A DNA stretch of 64,000 nt from Streptococcus mitis subsp. hohhotensis (GCF_000722775.1 NZ_JPFZ01000009.1:372001-436000), one strand, 5' to 3'; positions 1 through 10,149 are shown, numbered from the stretch's first letter. The notes: a model not told the origin generated them from the sequence alone. Program-made: numbers and translations.

Positions 1-414
1 TGTGATGTGAGTAGCCTTGATAGAGAGTTCTCCCATATCTGTACGCATTACTTCGCCTTCGACACCAAGGAAGTCACCAAGGTCTGCTTTTTTGAAGATT
101 TCGTAGTTTTCTTCACCGACAGCATCCTTGCGAACGTAGATTTGGATTTGACCTTCGCGGTCTTGAAGGTGGGCAAAACCTACTTTACCTTTACCACGTT
201 TGGTTACCAAGCGTCCTGCGATAGTTGCTGTTTCATTTTTATCATGTAATTGTTCTTTATCGAGGTCAGCAAATTTATCTTTTAATTCTTGTGAATTTGC
301 AGTGCGTTCAAAGCGTTTTCCGAAAGGATCGATTCCTTGTTCACGGAGCGCAGCCATTTTTTCACGGCGAACGATCTGCTGGTCATTTAGTTCTTCCATA
401 TGTTCTGTTGACAT
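1..414 (-). CDS. lysS: Lysyl-tRNA synthetase, class II (N-terminal part; cut by window edge)
   Basis: Charges tRNA-Lys with lysine in the cytoplasm. Only the first 138 codons are here; the gene runs off the left edge. The protein starts [20 protein letters not shown] and carries the N-terminal helix and the start of the OB-fold anticodon-binding domain, including a segment [20 protein letters not shown] typical of LysS. The start is the ATG at 414, preceded by a strong GGAGGATCC ribosome site. No gene lies between it and the next minus-strand gene, which ends at 552, so it probably has its own promoter in the 137-bp gap. The identity rests on this conserved N-terminus; the class II catalytic motifs are outside the window. 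Confidence 0.93.
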   Translation of the reverse strand, partial: MSTEHMEELNDQQIVRREKMAALREQGIDPFGKRFERTANSQELKDKFADLDKEQLHDKNETATIAGRLVTKRGKGKVGFAHLQDREGQIQIYVRKDAVGEENYEIFKKADLGDFLGVEGEVMRTDMGELSIKATHIT

Positions 415-551
415 GGGATCCTCCTAGTTTTACTCAAAATTGAATACGATGAGTCATTTTTTGCGATACTTCCATTTTATCATAAATAAGCAAGAAATTC
501 ACGGATAATCTTTCAAAACTAAAAAGAACTTGACGCTATAATCAAGTTCTG

Positions 552-1169
552 TTATTGATAGGAAGTATCATTCCAAGTATCGAGAGTAAATGTTTCAAAA
601 TCATGGGTTTCTAGAATGGTTAGGCTGGCATTTGCTAGACCGCCATCTTTACGAAGAAGTGGTTCTTTATAACCTATAAGAGTACGAAGACTGGCAGTAA
701 GATTGGCGCCATGACCGACAATTAGAATACGCTCAGCAGGACTATCTTTTAATGATTTGATAAATTGGATGGTCCGTTGTGTTGTGCTATAGAGGGATTC
801 GGCGCCAAACATTTGAGTGTCAAATTGAGCAAGATTAGATCGGAAAGCCTGGATTTGTTGTGGGTAAATAGCTTCCAAGGTTGCGATTTTCAAACCTTCT
901 AATTTCCCCAGTTGCCATTCACGAAGATTAGAAACACTTTCTAAAGGACAGGGGCTCTGGAGTTGACTTTGGATAATTTCAGCAGATTTGACCGCTCGAG
1001 GTAAATCACTTGAATATATCTGATCAAAAGGAATTTCCTTGAGATACTGGCCTAGTCGTTTTAGGGTGTCAATGGATTCAGGAAGAAGGGGAGAGTCTCC
1101 ACTAGCACCTTGAAAACGACCTTCTTGGTTCCAGACAGTACGGCCGTGGCGGACAAAGTAGAGTTTCAT
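552..1169 (-). CDS. Histidine phosphatase (phosphoglycerate mutase-like) family protein
   Basis: A 205-residue protein of the histidine phosphatase superfamily. The N-terminal phosphate-pocket motif is FVRHGRT (catalytic His8 by analogy) and the second catalytic His is in IVGHGANL near residue 153. Members act on small phosphate esters; most cobC/gpmB-like proteins are phosphatases rather than glycolytic mutases, so the exact substrate is unknown. It is the last gene of a three-gene minus-strand operon. Its ATG overlaps the stop of the YbaK-type gene by one base (TAATG), which implies translational coupling. Confidence 0.85.
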   Translation of the reverse strand: MKLYFVRHGRTVWNQEGRFQGASGDSPLLPESIDTLKRLGQYLKEIPFDQIYSSDLPRAVKSAEIIQSQLQSPCPLESVSNLREWQLGKLEGLKIATLEAIYPQQIQAFRSNLAQFDTQMFGAESLYSTTQRTIQFIKSLKDSPAERILIVGHGANLTASLRTLIGYKEPLLRKDGGLANASLTILETHDFETFTLDTWNDTSYQ

Positions 1170-1651
1170 TACTTGCTGTCCTCCAAAATATCTGCAAAGT
1201 CAGCTTTTACAAAGCTAGCTAAGTCTTGGGGAGAGACTATAATGCTGTGACCAACTTCCCCAGCGGAGACAATCATTTGATCCAAGTCTAGAGCAATTTT
1301 ATCGATAAAAATGGGATAATTGTGTTTCTGACGAATTCCGACAGGATTATTGGCTCCATGAATATAACCTGTTGTCTTTTCCAAGTCCTTTTGTGGAATC
1401 ATGCTCACTTTTTTATTGCCAGAAATTTTGGCTAGTTTCTTTTCAGACAAGTGTTGGGTGATAGGTACAATTCCAATAATTGGTCCTGTTTTATCTCCCA
1501 AAAGAGCCAAGGTTTTGAAAATCTGATCTCGTTCATAATCTTGAGGAAGCTCTCCTTCCAGGGCATTGATTTGAATCCCCTGATGTGGGATACCTGCTTT
1601 AGACAGGATTTGTTCCACCAATGTTTTTTTGATTTTAACTTTTTTTGCCAT
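1169..1651 (-). CDS. ybaK: YbaK/EbsC-family Cys-tRNA(Pro)/aminoacyl-tRNA deacylase
   Basis: A 160-residue single-domain protein of the YbaK/ProX editing family, which hydrolyses mischarged Cys-tRNA(Pro) and related aminoacyl-tRNAs in trans. The fold-defining elements visible are KTLALLGDKTG, IVPITQHLS, the lysine-rich N-terminus and IHGANNPVGIRQKHNYPIF, the loop usually read as GG.SPLG in relatives. The C-terminal ISAGEVGH-like segment here reads VSAGEVGHSIIV. The gene overlaps both neighbours by single bases (TAATG junctions), so it sits inside a tight operon between the DUF368 protein and the histidine phosphatase. Family assignment is strong; substrate preference is inferred. Confidence 0.88.
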   Translation of the reverse strand: MAKKVKIKKTLVEQILSKAGIPHQGIQINALEGELPQDYERDQIFKTLALLGDKTGPIIGIVPITQHLSEKKLAKISGNKKVSMIPQKDLEKTTGYIHGANNPVGIRQKHNYPIFIDKIALDLDQMIVSAGEVGHSIIVSPQDLASFVKADFADILEDSK

Positions 1652-2493
1652 TATTTATACTTATCCTCCAATTGGCTCATCCAAATACCAAGCCATATTC
1701 CCAGTGCAAAGAAGAAGGCGATGATGACATACCCAACAAGAGAAAGGCCAGTGTATTGGATACTTTCAGCGTTTCCTGCATTTGGAATCAAGATCAAAAG
1801 AGTACTTGATAAGACGATTCCGATGATGAAATGATAGACGCGTGAGTGGTAGTTATTTAAGGCATAATCCATCAATTTTGAAAAAATGATGAGAGTTGCA
1901 CCTGCTCCAATTCCAATTGGAAAGAAGGTTCCCAAGAGATCAAAGGTTTTAAAACCTGTCAGCATAGGAGCATAGAGGCCCAAAATCAAAAGTAGATTCG
2001 ATGGACTGAGGCCAGGAACTAATACGCCAAGAGCCAGCAGTGCACCAGCTAGGACGAAACTAAGAAAGCTGGCACTTAAGGTTCCAACAACAAAATTTAA
2101 GGCATAGAGTCCTAGTCCAGAAATGATAAAGGTTGCCCAGAACCAAGCTAAATCAATCTTGTCTCGGTCAGATTCTCGAGTTGATTCTTTGAGGAGGCTA
2201 GGAACAGTACCAATAATGGCACCCGCAAAGCTCCATAATACAAAGACCTGATAATTTTCAAGCAGGTACTCAATCGGGTAGGAAAATAAGCCGATTCCCA
2301 GAAGCATACCAATGGCAACTGGTATAAAGTACAAAACATTTTCTTTAAAGTCTTTAAAGGGATGGGCCAGAAAACCAATCATTCGTTCATAAATTCCTAA
2401 GATTGCTGCTAGAACCCCTCCAGAAATTCCCGGTAGGATAAATCCAAGAGCAATTACAATCCCTTTAATAAGGCGTGCTAACCATGAGAGCAT
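1651..2493 (-). CDS. DUF368 family polytopic membrane protein
   Basis: A 280-residue integral membrane protein with about eight hydrophobic helices. The first (residues 7-28) contains the family hallmark IVIALGFILPGISGG, and a second related loop, LVPGLSPSNLLLILGLY, lies around residue 160. This internal repeat of a PG(I/L)S motif is characteristic of DUF368. Some members have been linked to polyprenyl-phosphate or lipid-carrier flipping; I treat that as possible, not shown. The ATG at 2493 follows a good GGAGG site. It is the first gene of the three-gene minus-strand operon and is probably transcribed from the 94-bp gap before the muramidase gene. Confidence 0.85.
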   Translation of the reverse strand: MLSWLARLIKGIVIALGFILPGISGGVLAAILGIYERMIGFLAHPFKDFKENVLYFIPVAIGMLLGIGLFSYPIEYLLENYQVFVLWSFAGAIIGTVPSLLKESTRESDRDKIDLAWFWATFIISGLGLYALNFVVGTLSASFLSFVLAGALLALGVLVPGLSPSNLLLILGLYAPMLTGFKTFDLLGTFFPIGIGAGATLIIFSKLMDYALNNYHSRVYHFIIGIVLSSTLLILIPNAGNAESIQYTGLSLVGYVIIAFFFALGIWLGIWMSQLEDKYK

Positions 2494-2560
2494 ATTTTTC
2501 CTCCAACTATTTCTATTTCAAAAAATCCTTACTATATTGTATCACAATCAAACACAAAAA

Positions 2561-2589
2561 TAAAAAGCAAATGCTAAACAAATGCTTTT
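2561..2589 (-). terminator. Rho-independent terminator after the GH25 gene
   Basis: On the minus strand AAAAGCA and TGCTTTT form a 7-bp stem directly at the muramidase stop codon, followed by TATTTTT. The stem is A/T-rich, so it may be weak. Confidence 0.55.
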
Positions 2590-3388
2590 AAGGTTTTAAA
2601 AAGAGTTTTCTAAAGGTTTCTTCTTTGTTTTTTAAGGAAGAGATGACGTTGATATCCAAATCGTGGTCAAAGCCAGCAATTTTTCCTTTAGAAGTGTACT
2701 GGTGGATGTCGTAATCTAAGTCCGTATTAGGTTTGCTTTCGAAAAATCCGGTATTTGAACCATAGGAAGGAATCCAAACAGAGGTAAATTTGCCTGTATC
2801 AATACTGTGTTCTTCCATGAAGTAGACACCAACGTAGATTCCGATGTTTTTAGCACCAAGTGATTCTAGCTTTGCTCGAAAGGCTTCAACACCCTCGTTC
2901 ATATTGGACATGGTTTTTTCTTCCACGTCTAGCCAATAGTAACTAGGGCTGTATGGTGAAGAGGCGTTATAAAAAACTTCAGCAGCTTTTTCCATTTCTT
3001 GGACACTTTTTCCAGCTAAATAAGCATAGACACCAACTGGGACATTTCGTTTTTGAAACTCCGTGATATGGGTTTTAAAGGCCTTATCTACCCCATTAAC
3101 AAAGGCAGCATCGTTCTCTTTGGACGTTTGAGCGCCACTATGGACGCGAACAATAGCTCCAGAAATGTTTTGGGACAGAGTATCGTAATTAATTTCCTCA
3201 GGACGCTGCCAACCAGAAACATCAATTACCGGTTTATCTATATTGTGTAGCGCTTGTGTTTCTACTTGCGCGATATTTGACTTTGTTTTTACAGGATGGT
3301 CCTCAAAACGAGGGCGATTCAGGATTAAAATGAAAATCATAATCCCAAAAAAACCAAATAAAATAAGCGGATTAATTTTCTTTCTCAT
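2588..3388 (-). CDS. Glycoside hydrolase family 25 (lysozyme/muramidase-like), membrane-anchored
   Basis: A 266-residue extracytoplasmic enzyme predicted to cleave the MurNAc-GlcNAc bond of peptidoglycan. Residues 8-24 form one hydrophobic helix followed by a charged stretch, so it looks like a signal anchor rather than a cleaved signal. The GH25 barrel starts at PVIDVSGWQ (Asp56), and the catalytic acidic strand is YYWLDVEEKT (Asp154, Glu156). A small linker separates anchor and domain, and there are no choline-binding repeats, unlike LytC. The gene is alone between two operons. It could act in cell-wall turnover during growth or division; this is inference from family. Confidence 0.88.
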   Translation of the reverse strand: MRKKINPLILFGFFGIMIFILILNRPRFEDHPVKTKSNIAQVETQALHNIDKPVIDVSGWQRPEEINYDTLSQNISGAIVRVHSGAQTSKENDAAFVNGVDKAFKTHITEFQKRNVPVGVYAYLAGKSVQEMEKAAEVFYNASSPYSPSYYWLDVEEKTMSNMNEGVEAFRAKLESLGAKNIGIYVGVYFMEEHSIDTGKFTSVWIPSYGSNTGFFESKPNTDLDYDIHQYTSKGKIAGFDHDLDINVISSLKNKEETFRKLFLKP

Positions 3389-3526
3389 ATCTCATAATTT
3401 TACCTTAAAAATGAAAAAAATCAAAAAAATACTCAAAAAATGGGTTAAGGAAAGGACTTTGGAGCATTTTCTCATTCAAGGGCGCGGAATGATTTGAAAT
3501 ATGGTATAATAAAAGGGAATTTCTAG

Positions 3527-4921
<1,395 letters not shown>

Positions 4922-4930
4922 GAGCCTATC

Positions 4931-5476
4931 ATGGAATTTGAAGAAAAAACACTTAGCCGAAAAGAAATTTATCTTGGGCCAATTTTTAAACTGGTTCAAG
5001 ATCAGGTTGAATTACCAGAAGGCAAGGGAACTGCCCAACGGGATTTGATTTTCCACAATGGGGCTGTCTGTGTTTTAGCAGTAACGGATGAACAAAAACT
5101 CATCTTGGTCAAGCAGTACCGCAAAGCTATCGAGGCTGTCTCTTACGAAATTCCAGCCGGAAAGTTGGAAGTAGGAGAAAACACAGACCCTGTCGCAGCA
5201 GCCCTTCGTGAATTAGAGGAAGAAACAGCCTATACAGGGAAGTTAGAACTCTTGTACGACTTTTATTCAGCCATTGGCTTTTGTAATGAAAAGTTAAAAC
5301 TATACCTAGCAAGCGATTTGAAAAAAGTGGAAAATCCGCGTCCGCAGGATGAGGATGAAACCTTGGAAGTCCTTGAAGTGAGCCTAGAAGAAGCTAAGGA
5401 ATTGATCCAATCAGGTCATATATGTGATGCCAAGACAATTATGGCTGTACAGTATTGGGAATTGCACAAACAATAG
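4931..5476 (+). CDS. Nudix hydrolase, ADP-ribose pyrophosphatase type
   Basis: A 181-residue Nudix protein resembling the NudF/YqkG group that hydrolyses ADP-ribose to AMP and ribose-5-phosphate. The Nudix box region is [20 protein letters not shown] followed by EETAY. It has two extra residues between the first Glu and the RE pair, and Ala in place of the usual Gly near its end. The REx4-EE metal-binding core is intact. The start ATG at 4931 follows GGAGCC, 10 bases after the glmU stop, so the two are co-transcribed. The substrate is inferred from similarity to ADP-ribose enzymes. Confidence 0.88.
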   Translation: MEFEEKTLSRKEIYLGPIFKLVQDQVELPEGKGTAQRDLIFHNGAVCVLAVTDEQKLILVKQYRKAIEAVSYEIPAGKLEVGENTDPVAAALRELEEETAYTGKLELLYDFYSAIGFCNEKLKLYLASDLKKVENPRPQDEDETLEVLEVSLEEAKELIQSGHICDAKTIMAVQYWELHKQ

Positions 5477-5487
5477 AGGAGGTCAAT

Positions 5488-5799
5488 ATGGGTAAACCTT
5501 TATTAACGGATGAAATGATTGAAAGAGCTAATAGAGGCGAAAAAATTTCAGGTCCCCCTTTGCTAGATGATGAGGAGACCAAGATTTTACCAACCTCTTC
5601 TTCCCGTTTTGGTTATGCCAATCCTAAGGAACATGGTTTTAGCCAGGAAACCTTGAAGATTCAGGTCGAACCGTCTATTCATAAAAGCCGTCGCATTGAA
5701 AATACCAAGAGAAATGTCTTCAATTCTAAACTGAATAAAATCTTATTTGCAGTCATCTTTCTCTTAATTTTGCTTGTCTTAGCAATGAAACTGTTGTAA
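5488..5799 (+). CDS. macP: MacP, membrane activator of the class A penicillin-binding protein PBP2a
   Basis: A 103-residue protein: a polar cytoplasmic N-terminus starting [17 protein letters not shown], then one transmembrane helix at residues 84-102, and almost no external tail. In S. pneumoniae MacP is a substrate of the Ser/Thr kinase StkP and is needed for PBP2a activity at the division site. The phosphorylated Thr corresponds most likely to Thr31 in [10 protein letters not shown] here. I chose the ATG at 5488 because it follows a perfect GAGGAGG site; an earlier in-frame ATG at 5455 lies inside the Nudix coding region and lacks one. The gene is downstream of glmU, a cell-wall precursor gene. 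Confidence 0.9.
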   Translation: MGKPLLTDEMIERANRGEKISGPPLLDDEETKILPTSSSRFGYANPKEHGFSQETLKIQVEPSIHKSRRIENTKRNVFNSKLNKILFAVIFLLILLVLAMKLL

Positions 5800-5815
5800 T
5801 AGAAAAGGAATTGAA

Positions 5816-6508
5816 ATGAAAATAGGAATTATTGCGGCTATGCCAGAAGAACTGGCTTATCTGGTCCAGCATCTAGAAAATGCCCAAGAGCAAGTTGTTT
5901 TGGGGAATACCTATCATACAGGCATCATTGCCTCTCATGAAGTCGTTCTTGTAGAAAGTGGAATTGGTAAGGTCATGTCTGCTATGAGTGTAGCGATTTT
6001 GGCTGATCATTTTCAAGTGGATGCTTTGATTAACACAGGATCAGCTGGGGCAGTAGCAGAGGGGATTGCTGTTGGGGATGTTGTGATTGCTGACAAATTA
6101 GCCTATCATGATGTGGATGTCACAGCTTTTGGCTATGCTTATGGACAAATGGCGCAACAACCACTTTATTTCGAATCAGATAAAACCTTTGTTGCTAAAA
6201 TCCAAGAGAGTTTATCTCAATTGGACCAGAACTGGCATCTTGGTTTGATTGCTACAGGAGATAGTTTTGTTGCAGGAAATGACAAGATAGAAGCGATTAA
6301 GTCCCATTTCCCAGAAGTTTTAGCAGTTGAGATGGAGGGAGCAGCTATTGCTCAGGCAGCGCATGCCCTTAATCTTCCAGTTTTAGTCATTCGAGCTATG
6401 AGTGACAATGCCAACCATGAAGCAAACATCTCTTTTGATGAGTTTATTATCGAAGCTGGACGTCGCTCTGCCCAAGTCTTATTAGCCTTTTTGAAGGCTT
6501 TAGATTAA
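5816..6508 (+). CDS. mtnN: 5'-methylthioadenosine / S-adenosylhomocysteine nucleosidase
   Basis: Cleaves adenine from S-adenosylhomocysteine and methylthioadenosine, feeding the methyl cycle and, with LuxS, AI-2 formation. The protein is 230 residues, the standard length. It starts MKIGIIAAMPEELAYLV, has the phosphorylase-superfamily glycine loop INTGSAGAV, and the ribose/catalytic loop AVEMEGAAIAQ and IRAMSDNAN (the catalytic Asp is the D of SDNA). It follows macP by 16 bases and probably closes the glmU operon, since a separate promoter for rocS follows. Confidence 0.96.
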   Translation: MKIGIIAAMPEELAYLVQHLENAQEQVVLGNTYHTGIIASHEVVLVESGIGKVMSAMSVAILADHFQVDALINTGSAGAVAEGIAVGDVVIADKLAYHDVDVTAFGYAYGQMAQQPLYFESDKTFVAKIQESLSQLDQNWHLGLIATGDSFVAGNDKIEAIKSHFPEVLAVEMEGAAIAQAAHALNLPVLVIRAMSDNANHEANISFDEFIIEAGRRSAQVLLAFLKALD

Positions 6509-6516
6509 GCGAAAAT

Positions 6517-6545
6517 TTGACAGTTTTTCTAGCTTATGATAAGAT
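6517..6545 (+). promoter_or_regulatory. Promoter of rocS
   Basis: A consensus -35 TTGACA (6517-6522), a 17-bp spacer and an extended -10 TGA-TAAGAT (hexamer 6540-6545). It lies right after the mtnN stop, so rocS can be expressed independently of the glmU operon. Confidence 0.75.
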
Positions 6546-6584
6546 TTAAATAAAGAAAAGCTAGAAAACGTTTCAGAGGATATT

Positions 6585-7076
6585 ATGAGTATTGAAATGA
6601 CCGTCAGTGAGATTGCAGAGGTCTTAGGATTATCTCGCCAAGCAATCAATAACCGTGTCAAAGAATTACCAGAAGAAGACACAGATAAAAATGACAAAGG
6701 GGTAACAGTCGTTACCAGAAGTGGCTTGATTAAGCTAGAAGAAATCTATAAAAAAACGATTTTTGAAGATGAGCCTGTCAGTGAAGATGTCAAGCAACGT
6801 GAACTGATGGAGATTCTAGTTGATGAGAAGAATGCAGAAATTCTTCGTCTCTATGAACAATTAAAAGCCAAGGATCGTCAGTTATCAGAAAAAGACGAGC
6901 AGATGCGTATCAAGGACCGTCAGATTGCTGAGAAAGACAAACAACTCGATCAGCAGCAACAATTGACCCTTCAAGCCATGAAGGATCAAGAAAATCTTAA
7001 GCTAGAGCTGGACCAAGCAAAAGAAGAAGTCCAATCCACTAAGAAAGGCTTTTTTGCTCGTTTATTTGGAGGATAA
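6585..7076 (+). CDS. rocS: RocS, chromosome segregation / nucleoid-associated membrane protein
   Basis: A 163-residue protein matching pneumococcal RocS, which binds DNA, interacts with the tyrosine-kinase partner CpsD and links capsule synthesis, chromosome segregation and nucleoid protection. Residues 1-35 form a helix-turn-helix (MTVSEIAEVLGLSRQAINNR). From about residue 75 to 150 there is a long coiled coil rich in Q/K/E with repeated RQ(I/L)xEKD units. The extreme C-terminus, KKGFFARLFGG, is a short amphipathic helix thought to hold the protein at the membrane. A good promoter lies 40 bases upstream and a hairpin follows. Identification is from memory of the family, supported by length and architecture. 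Confidence 0.85.
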   Translation: MSIEMTVSEIAEVLGLSRQAINNRVKELPEEDTDKNDKGVTVVTRSGLIKLEEIYKKTIFEDEPVSEDVKQRELMEILVDEKNAEILRLYEQLKAKDRQLSEKDEQMRIKDRQIAEKDKQLDQQQQLTLQAMKDQENLKLELDQAKEEVQSTKKGFFARLFGG

Positions 7077-7078
7077 TC

Positions 7079-7122
7079 AAGGAGCTGTTTAGGTTAAATG
7101 CTAACCTGATGGCTTCTTTTGT
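7079..7122 (+). terminator. Terminator after rocS
   Basis: AGGTTA and TAACCT form a small stem nested in weaker outer pairing, followed by TTCTTTTGTTTC. Confidence 0.5.
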
Positions 7123-7148
7123 TTCTAAATAGTATAGTTGCTCAAGTA

Positions 7149-7300
7149 ATACTCAATGAAAATCAAAGAGCAAACTAGGAAACTAGCCGCAGGCTGCTCA
7201 AAGCACTGCTTTGAGGTTGTAGATAAGACTGACGAAGTCAGTTACATATATCTATGGCAAGGCGACGTTGACGTGGTTTGAAGAGATTTTCGAAGAGTAT
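7149..7300. repeat. BOX element (boxA-boxC form)
   Basis: About 150 bp between the ATACTCAATGAAAATC end and the CGAAGAGTAT end, containing the conserved GGCGACG(T)TGACG boxA core and the GCCGCAGGCTGCTCAAAGCA boxC core. Three further copies in this window (9794, 44364, 56564) align along their whole length. This copy lies between rocS and the exonuclease gene. It is a non-coding, pneumococcus-type dispersed repeat. Confidence 0.9.
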
Positions 7301-7327
7301 AAAATAACAGTATAGGAGAGGTAGAAA

Positions 7328-7918
7328 ATGGAACGATTAGAAGATTACATTGCTTTTGACTTAGAATTTAATCAGCATGAAGGACAAACACACTTGATTC
7401 AAGTATCGGCAGTGCGTTTTAGAGATGGTCAGGAAATCGATGTCTATGATTCCTATGTTCATACTAGTGTGCCTCTAAAGAGTTTTATCAATGGATTGAC
7501 GGGGATTACAGCTGAGACCTTAAAAGATGCTCCCCCAGTGGAGGAAGTCATAAAAGAATTCCAAGATTTTGTGGGTTCTTTGCCGATGGTAGGTTACAAT
7601 GCTGCTAAAAGTGATTTGCCTATTCTAGCAGAGCATGGTTTAGACTATGGCCAGCAGTACAAAGTGGATCTGTATGATGAAGCTTTTGAACGCCGCAGTT
7701 CGGATTTACACGGTATTGCCAATCTCAAATTGCAAACTGTTGCCTCATTTCTGGGATTTCAAGGTCAGTCTCATAATAGCTTAGAGGATGCTCGGATGAC
7801 AGCGCGTGTTTACGAGTCCTTCTTAGAGTCAGATCGAGCTAGAGAATTGTTAGAAACAGAAAGTAGCCTATCAAACAATCCTTTTGGAGGCCTGGATTTA
7901 TCTCAATTATTTGACTAG
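7328..7918 (+). CDS. DEDDh 3'-5' exonuclease (DnaQ/epsilon-like)
   Basis: A 196-residue stand-alone exonuclease domain. The first acidic motif is IAFDLEFNQ (Asp-x-Glu at residues 10-12). The later motifs are YNAAKSDLPIL and HNSLEDARMTA, giving the His and last Asp of the DEDDh set. Such proteins proofread or process nucleic acid ends; which process is not evident here. The C-terminal 25 residues, ending NNPFGGLDLSQLFD, are low-similarity and may be a docking tail. The start at 7328 follows TAGGAGAGGT. The next gene begins 8 bases after the stop, so the pair is an operon. Confidence 0.85.
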   Translation: MERLEDYIAFDLEFNQHEGQTHLIQVSAVRFRDGQEIDVYDSYVHTSVPLKSFINGLTGITAETLKDAPPVEEVIKEFQDFVGSLPMVGYNAAKSDLPILAEHGLDYGQQYKVDLYDEAFERRSSDLHGIANLKLQTVASFLGFQGQSHNSLEDARMTARVYESFLESDRARELLETESSLSNNPFGGLDLSQLFD

Positions 7919-7926
7919 GAGTGCCT

Positions 7927-9690
7927 ATGAAACATGAAAAACCTAAAAATCTAGGTTTTAGGAAAATCTACTTTAATCTAGATAAAATTCTCTTTCTCTT
8001 TTTCTTGATATTCATGATGATTGAGTTTGTCTGGTTACCACTTAATTCTTGGATTGCTGGACTTTTACTCCGTCAGACAGGTTATCTCTTTCTTTCCTAC
8101 AACAATATTTTTGCAATTATAAAGGATTCTCCCTTTGTTAGTCTTGCTTTATTTGTTTTGGTAATCGTTAATTTACTGATCGCCTATTACCAGATAGGAC
8201 TTCTCTTTATCGGAGCTCGACACCTCCTCTATCACGAAAGGAGGACCTTGCTGGAGTACAGTCGCAAGGTCTTTCGCCAAAGTTTCTTGTTTATGAAGCA
8301 AGTCACGCTTGCAAAGATAGCCTTTATCTTCTTTTATGTCATGATGCTCTTTCCATTGATTCGAAAGATTTTAAAGATTTATTACCTCAATAAAATTGTC
8401 ATTCCGGAATTCATAGTAGCCTATATAGAAGATAAGTACTGGTTGGTCGGTTTGGTAATCACTGTTCTAGCCTTGTTGCTGTTCTACATTTCAATACGTT
8501 TGATGTTTGCCCTACCCCAGCTTTTATTTGAGAAAAAAACAGTCAAAGAAGCAGTCAGATACAGTCTAGAGAAGACAAGAAAGCACTCCTGGTTTTATAT
8601 CTGGAACTTGCTTTGGATTATCGTCAAAACGTACCTATTTTTCATTCTTTTACTGATTCCAATCTTGGCAAGTCAGACACTGATGGATGGTTTGACCCAT
8701 AGGGAATCTCTTGTGCTGGGAATGATCAACTTTGTCTTGATTAAGAATTTCCACTATATGGCCTTGACTTACTTTCTCATTAAGTTTGTTTCCTTTTTGA
8801 CAGGGGAGGAACTAGAAATCACACCAAGGAGAAAGAAAGACCACTGGATGAGATGGGGAGTGATGGGCTGTGCTTGTATCTTTTTCACTCTTGAGGGTTA
8901 TGTTTATTTAGAAGCTCCAGTTGCCAATAAACCTTTGATTATCTCTCACAGGGGAGTATCCAATAAGAATGGTGTACAAAATACTGTTCAATCTCTAGAA
9001 AAGACAGCCCAACTAAGTCCAGATTTCGTTGAGACAGATGTTCAGGAAACAAAAGATGGTCAGTTTGTCATGATGCATGATGCCAATATCAAGAATCTGA
9101 CAGGAGTTAATGCCAATCCTCAGGATCTCACTTTGGAAGAATTAACCAAACTTGATATTTCTGAAAATGGCTATCATACCAAGATATCTAGTTTTGATGA
9201 CTACCTTAACAAAGCCAATGAATTGCATCAAAAACTTCTTATTGAGATTAAAACCAGTCGAAAAGATAGTTCAGATATGATGAAACGCTTTATGGAAAAA
9301 TATGGAACAGTTCTTAAGCAGAATGGTCACCAAATGCAATCCTTGGACTATCATGTGATTGACCAGGTGCTAGCCTACGATTCTCAAATTCCAGTCTATT
9401 TCATCCTACCTTATAATAGTATTTTTCCAAGAACCAAGGCTACAGGTTATACCATGGAGTATTCAACTTTAGATGAAAATTTTGTTAATAAGCTTTGGAA
9501 TACCGATCAAAAATTGTACGTGTGGACCATCAATAGTTCAGAGTCCTTTGATAAATCTGTTCAGTTAGGAGCTGATGGCATGATAACAGATGACTTGGAA
9601 ATGATTCAAGATCAGGTTACCATTGCGCAAGAAGACCCAGAGTATACTGAATTGCTTTTCAAACAGGCCATGGAATTCTTTAATTTTTAG
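7927..9690 (+). CDS. Membrane-bound glycerophosphodiester phosphodiesterase (GDPD) with large N-terminal membrane domain
   Basis: A 587-residue two-part protein. Residues 1 to about 330 hold at least seven hydrophobic helices (a glycerophosphoryl-diester membrane domain). The rest is a GDPD catalytic domain starting ISHRGVSNKNGVQNT, with the His-Arg-Gly loop, FVETDVQETKDGQFVMMHD carrying the metal-binding Glu and Asp and the second His, and a later LLIEIKTS strand. The expected role is hydrolysis of glycerophosphodiesters at the membrane, releasing glycerol-3-phosphate from lipid or teichoic-acid turnover. I use the ATG at 7927, which is correctly spaced from TAGGAG; a GTG at 7921 is part of that ribosome site. 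A terminator follows. Confidence 0.88.
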   Translation: MKHEKPKNLGFRKIYFNLDKILFLFFLIFMMIEFVWLPLNSWIAGLLLRQTGYLFLSYNNIFAIIKDSPFVSLALFVLVIVNLLIAYYQIGLLFIGARHLLYHERRTLLEYSRKVFRQSFLFMKQVTLAKIAFIFFYVMMLFPLIRKILKIYYLNKIVIPEFIVAYIEDKYWLVGLVITVLALLLFYISIRLMFALPQLLFEKKTVKEAVRYSLEKTRKHSWFYIWNLLWIIVKTYLFFILLLIPILASQTLMDGLTHRESLVLGMINFVLIKNFHYMALTYFLIKFVSFLTGEELEITPRRKKDHWMRWGVMGCACIFFTLEGYVYLEAPVANKPLIISHRGVSNKNGVQNTVQSLEKTAQLSPDFVETDVQETKDGQFVMMHDANIKNLTGVNANPQDLTLEELTKLDISENGYHTKISSFDDYLNKANELHQKLLIEIKTSRKDSSDMMKRFMEKYGTVLKQNGHQMQSLDYHVIDQVLAYDSQIPVYFILPYNSIFPRTKATGYTMEYSTLDENFVNKLWNTDQKLYVWTINSSESFDKSVQLGADGMITDDLEMIQDQVTIAQEDPEYTELLFKQAMEFFNF

Positions 9691-9732
9691 TAAGCAAAAA
9701 GAGGTTGAGCAAAAAATCACCTCTAAAATATC

Positions 9733-9775
9733 AAAAAAACGAGCGATGTATCAGTTGGATATGCTCGTTTTATTA
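9733..9775 (+). terminator. Terminator after the GDPD gene
   Basis: AAAACGAGC (9736-9744) pairs with GCTCGTTTT (9763-9771), followed by ATT. The run of A on the 5' side makes it able to act in both directions. Confidence 0.7.
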
Positions 9776-9793
9776 TGCCATGGTTTATAATTG

Positions 9794-9943
9794 ATACTCA
9801 ATGAAAATCAAAGAGCAAACTAGGAAGCTGGCCGCAGGTTGCTCAAAGTACAACTTTGAGGTTGCAGATAAAACTGACGAAGTCAGTAACATACGTACGG
9901 TAAGGCGATGCTGACGTGATTTGAAGAGATCTTCGAAGAGTAT
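9794..9943. repeat. BOX element (boxA-boxC form)
   Basis: 150 bp, same orientation as the copy at 7149, with boxC end ATACTCAATGAAAATC on the left and CGAAGAGTAT on the right. It directly abuts the remnant reading frame at 9967. Confidence 0.9.
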
Positions 9944-9966
9944 GAAATAAGAATAGAACAGGAAGT

Positions 9967-10149
9967 AATGCCTATGAAGTGGTTGAACTAGGTTATTTAT
10001 GTCAGATGTAAAAGGGTTACTAACTTCTGCGTGAAGAAGGCTTTCGAATTTATGTCAAACAGAAAATGGATATTTCCCCTTTTGGGGCAGATGAGAGAGT
10101 ATTGTTGGCGTTTGCAGAGTTGATGTTAGAAATAAATAAGCTGTCATAA
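9967..10149 (+). pseudogene. Unidentified gene remnant
   Basis: A 60-codon stretch in one frame reads NAYEVVELGYLCQM, stop, KGY, stop, and then a continuous piece starting LLREEGFRIYVKQKMDISPF and ending AFAELMLEINKLS before a stop at 10147. The protein-like composition in one frame interrupted by two stops, with no start, suggests the 3' end of a decayed gene truncated at the BOX element. I do not recognise the family. The rest of 9700-10320 is A/T-rich with no other supported gene. Confidence 0.4.

Noticed and set aside
1451-1834. A 127-codon plus-strand frame across the YbaK/DUF368 junction
   Set aside because: It is antisense to two tightly coupled, recognisable minus-strand genes and has no initiation signal.
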